From: Marinobacter sp. SS5-14b
Lineage (GTDB): Bacteria; Pseudomonadota; Gammaproteobacteria; Pseudomonadales; Oleiphilaceae
Assembly (NCBI RefSeq): GCF_030541005.1
Contig: NZ_JASSVM010000001.1
Coordinates: forward strand, 434,001-498,000
Length of the DNA: 64,000 nucleotides
Direction of reading: 5' to 3'
Part shown: one piece after another, positions 62,919 through 64,000 of the stretch
Layout: each line of letters begins with the position of its first letter
How positions within the stretch are numbered: position 1 is the first letter of the stretch
Made by a program: the position numbers and the translations under genes
The notes under the pieces: model-generated
What the model was told of the DNA's origin: nothing
Databases searched by the model: none
What the model saw: only the letters and a program-made list of their open reading frames with translations

Positions 62919-63908
62919 GTGAAAGTACTTGTCACCGGCGGTGCCGGTTATATCGGCAGCCATGTGGTCCGGCAGCTGGCCGCAGCAGGCCACGACATTG
63001 TGGTATTTGATAACCTGTCCACCGGCTATCGCTGGGCGGTCACTGCCGGCGAGCTGGTGGTGGGCGACCTGGCGGACGAGCAGGCGATTGAGGCGGTTTT
63101 CGCCCGGCATAAGTTTGAGGCGGTCCTGCACTTTGCCGCCAACATTGTGGTGCCGGAGTCGGTCAGCAATCCCCTCAAGTATTACAGCAACAACACCCGC
63201 AACACCCTGAACCTGCTCAAAGCGGTGGAAAGCCACCAGGTTCCCTACATGGTGTTTTCCTCCACGGCCGCTGTGTATGGCATGCCGGAAGAAACGGTAC
63301 TGACCGAAGACCTCCCGCTGGCGCCCATCAATCCCTACGGGGCTTCGAAGATGATGAGCGAGCGCATGATGATGGACCTGGCCGCGGCCAGCAGCCTGAA
63401 CTATGTGATTCTGCGCTACTTCAACGTGGCCGGCGCTAACCCCGAAGGACTTCTGGGCCAAGCAACGCCGGAAGCGACTCACCTGATCAAGGTGGCCAGC
63501 GAGTGCGTGACCGGGCAGCGCGAGGGCATGAGCGTTTTCGGCACGGATTACGAAACCCGCGATGGCACCTGCATCCGCGATTACATCCACGTGGAAGACC
63601 TGGCCAAGGCCCATGTGATGGCGCTGGATTATATGGCCGGAGGCGGAGAGTCGCAGGTGCTGAACTGTGGCTACGGCCGCGGCTTTACGGTGCGGGAAGT
63701 GATTGATGTGGTAAAGGCGGAATCCGGTGTGGATTTCCCGGTCACCGAAACCGGCCGCCGCGCCGGCGACCCGGCTGCATTGATGGCCGACAACACGCGA
63801 ATCAAGAAAGTTCTGGGCTGGCAGCCGGATTACGATGACCTCAATACCATCGTGCGCACCGCATTGGCCTGGGAAAATATCTGGCTGCAGAAAAAAGCCT
63901 CAAATTAA
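62919..63908 (+). CDS. galE: UDP-glucose 4-epimerase
   Basis: Interconverts UDP-glucose and UDP-galactose (or the N-acetyl forms) for surface polysaccharide. 329 residues, short-chain dehydrogenase/extended fold: NAD site GGAGYIGSH at 7-15, FSSTAAVYG near 113-121, catalytic Y140 and K144 in YGASK, and a C-terminal substrate domain with RRAGDPAALMAD. It begins 6 bases after tadA and precedes a UDP-glucose dehydrogenase gene, so both act on UDP-glucose. Confidence 0.94.
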   Translation: MKVLVTGGAGYIGSHVVRQLAAAGHDIVVFDNLSTGYRWAVTAGELVVGDLADEQAIEAVFARHKFEAVLHFAANIVVPESVSNPLKYYSNNTRNTLNLLKAVESHQVPYMVFSSTAAVYGMPEETVLTEDLPLAPINPYGASKMMSERMMMDLAAASSLNYVILRYFNVAGANPEGLLGQATPEATHLIKVASECVTGQREGMSVFGTDYETRDGTCIRDYIHVEDLAKAHVMALDYMAGGGESQVLNCGYGRGFTVREVIDVVKAESGVDFPVTETGRRAGDPAALMADNTRIKKVLGWQPDYDDLNTIVRTALAWENIWLQKKASN

Positions 63909-63940
63909 GACGATTTCAAACGAATTTCAGGAAGAGTTGC

Positions 63941-64000
63941 ATGAAAATCACGATTTTCGGAACCGGTTATGTCGGATTGGTGACGGGCGCATGCCTGGCG
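63941..64000 (+). CDS. ugd: UDP-glucose 6-dehydrogenase, 5' end only
   Basis: The first 20 codons are visible: MKITIFGTGYVGLVTGACLA, the NAD-binding start of UDP-glucose/GDP-mannose dehydrogenases. GGAAGAG lies about 5 bases before the ATG. The gene runs off the window 32 bases after galE. The UDP-glucose versus GDP-mannose specificity cannot be told from this part; the galE neighbour favours UDP-glucose. Confidence 0.75.
   Translation, partial: MKITIFGTGYVGLVTGACLA

Overview
The window looks like a chromosomal stretch of a Marinobacter-like gammaproteobacterium. Gene order follows the Pseudomonas/E. coli pattern in several blocks: htpX-alaA-gpx-ospR-sagS; purB-hflD-mnmA-nudJ-rluE; cspD/clpS-clpA-infA-bpt-aat-trxB; pilZ-lolCD-DUF2062-comEC-exbBD-msbA-lpxK-ycaR-kdsB-ptp-murB; xseA/guaB-guaA; tadA. 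The genus is inferred from overall protein character and gene order; no rRNA or tRNA gene is present to confirm it. Family names come from motif recognition, not database searches.

Layout. 1-7 kb: membrane protease HtpX, alanine aminotransferase, glutathione peroxidase with its redox-sensing MarR regulator, and a SagS-like hybrid kinase. 7-15 kb: LysR and GNAT genes, ribosomal oxygenase, and the purine/tRNA/rRNA modification block purB-hflD-mnmA-nudJ-rluE. 15-22 kb: a complete bacterial N-degron toolkit (ClpS, ClpA, Bpt, Aat) with CspD, IF-1, thioredoxin reductase and an AdeT-like binding protein. 22-26 kb: agmatine-to-putrescine genes aguA-aguB with an orphan MoxR ATPase, a small periplasmic protein and a PilZ-like protein. 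26-38 kb: an envelope run for lipoprotein export, DNA uptake, lipid A/Kdo and peptidoglycan precursors, mostly with overlapping genes. 38-46 kb: proS, TetR and Lrp regulators, leuA, a cold-shock gene with a long leader, prpE and xseA. 46-50 kb: guaB-guaA.

50.05-61.04 kb is the accessory region. The last 12 bases of guaA (50046-50057) recur exactly at 61025-61036, and joining the two copies would place an intrinsic terminator 24 bases after the guaA stop. Between them lies a metal-resistance island: a LysR remnant, a CadR-type MerR regulator with a textbook 19-bp-spaced promoter driving a CDF exporter with an N-terminal extension, a czcI-C-B-A-(small ORF)-D cluster, a mercuric reductase remnant with an internal in-frame deletion, and an ACR3/BASS-type transporter. 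No integrase is present, so the element appears immobilised or mobilised in trans. Ordinary chromosome resumes with a zinc alcohol dehydrogenase, tadA, galE and the first codons of a UDP-glucose 6-dehydrogenase.

The remaining points of interest are mostly regulatory or about missing partners: a terminator-like hairpin between guaB and guaA, a 21-bp palindrome between cspD and clpS, a palindrome before gpx-ospR, absence of lolE after lolD, and MoxR without its usual VWA/DUF58 partners. No CRISPR array, insertion sequence, tRNA or rRNA was found.
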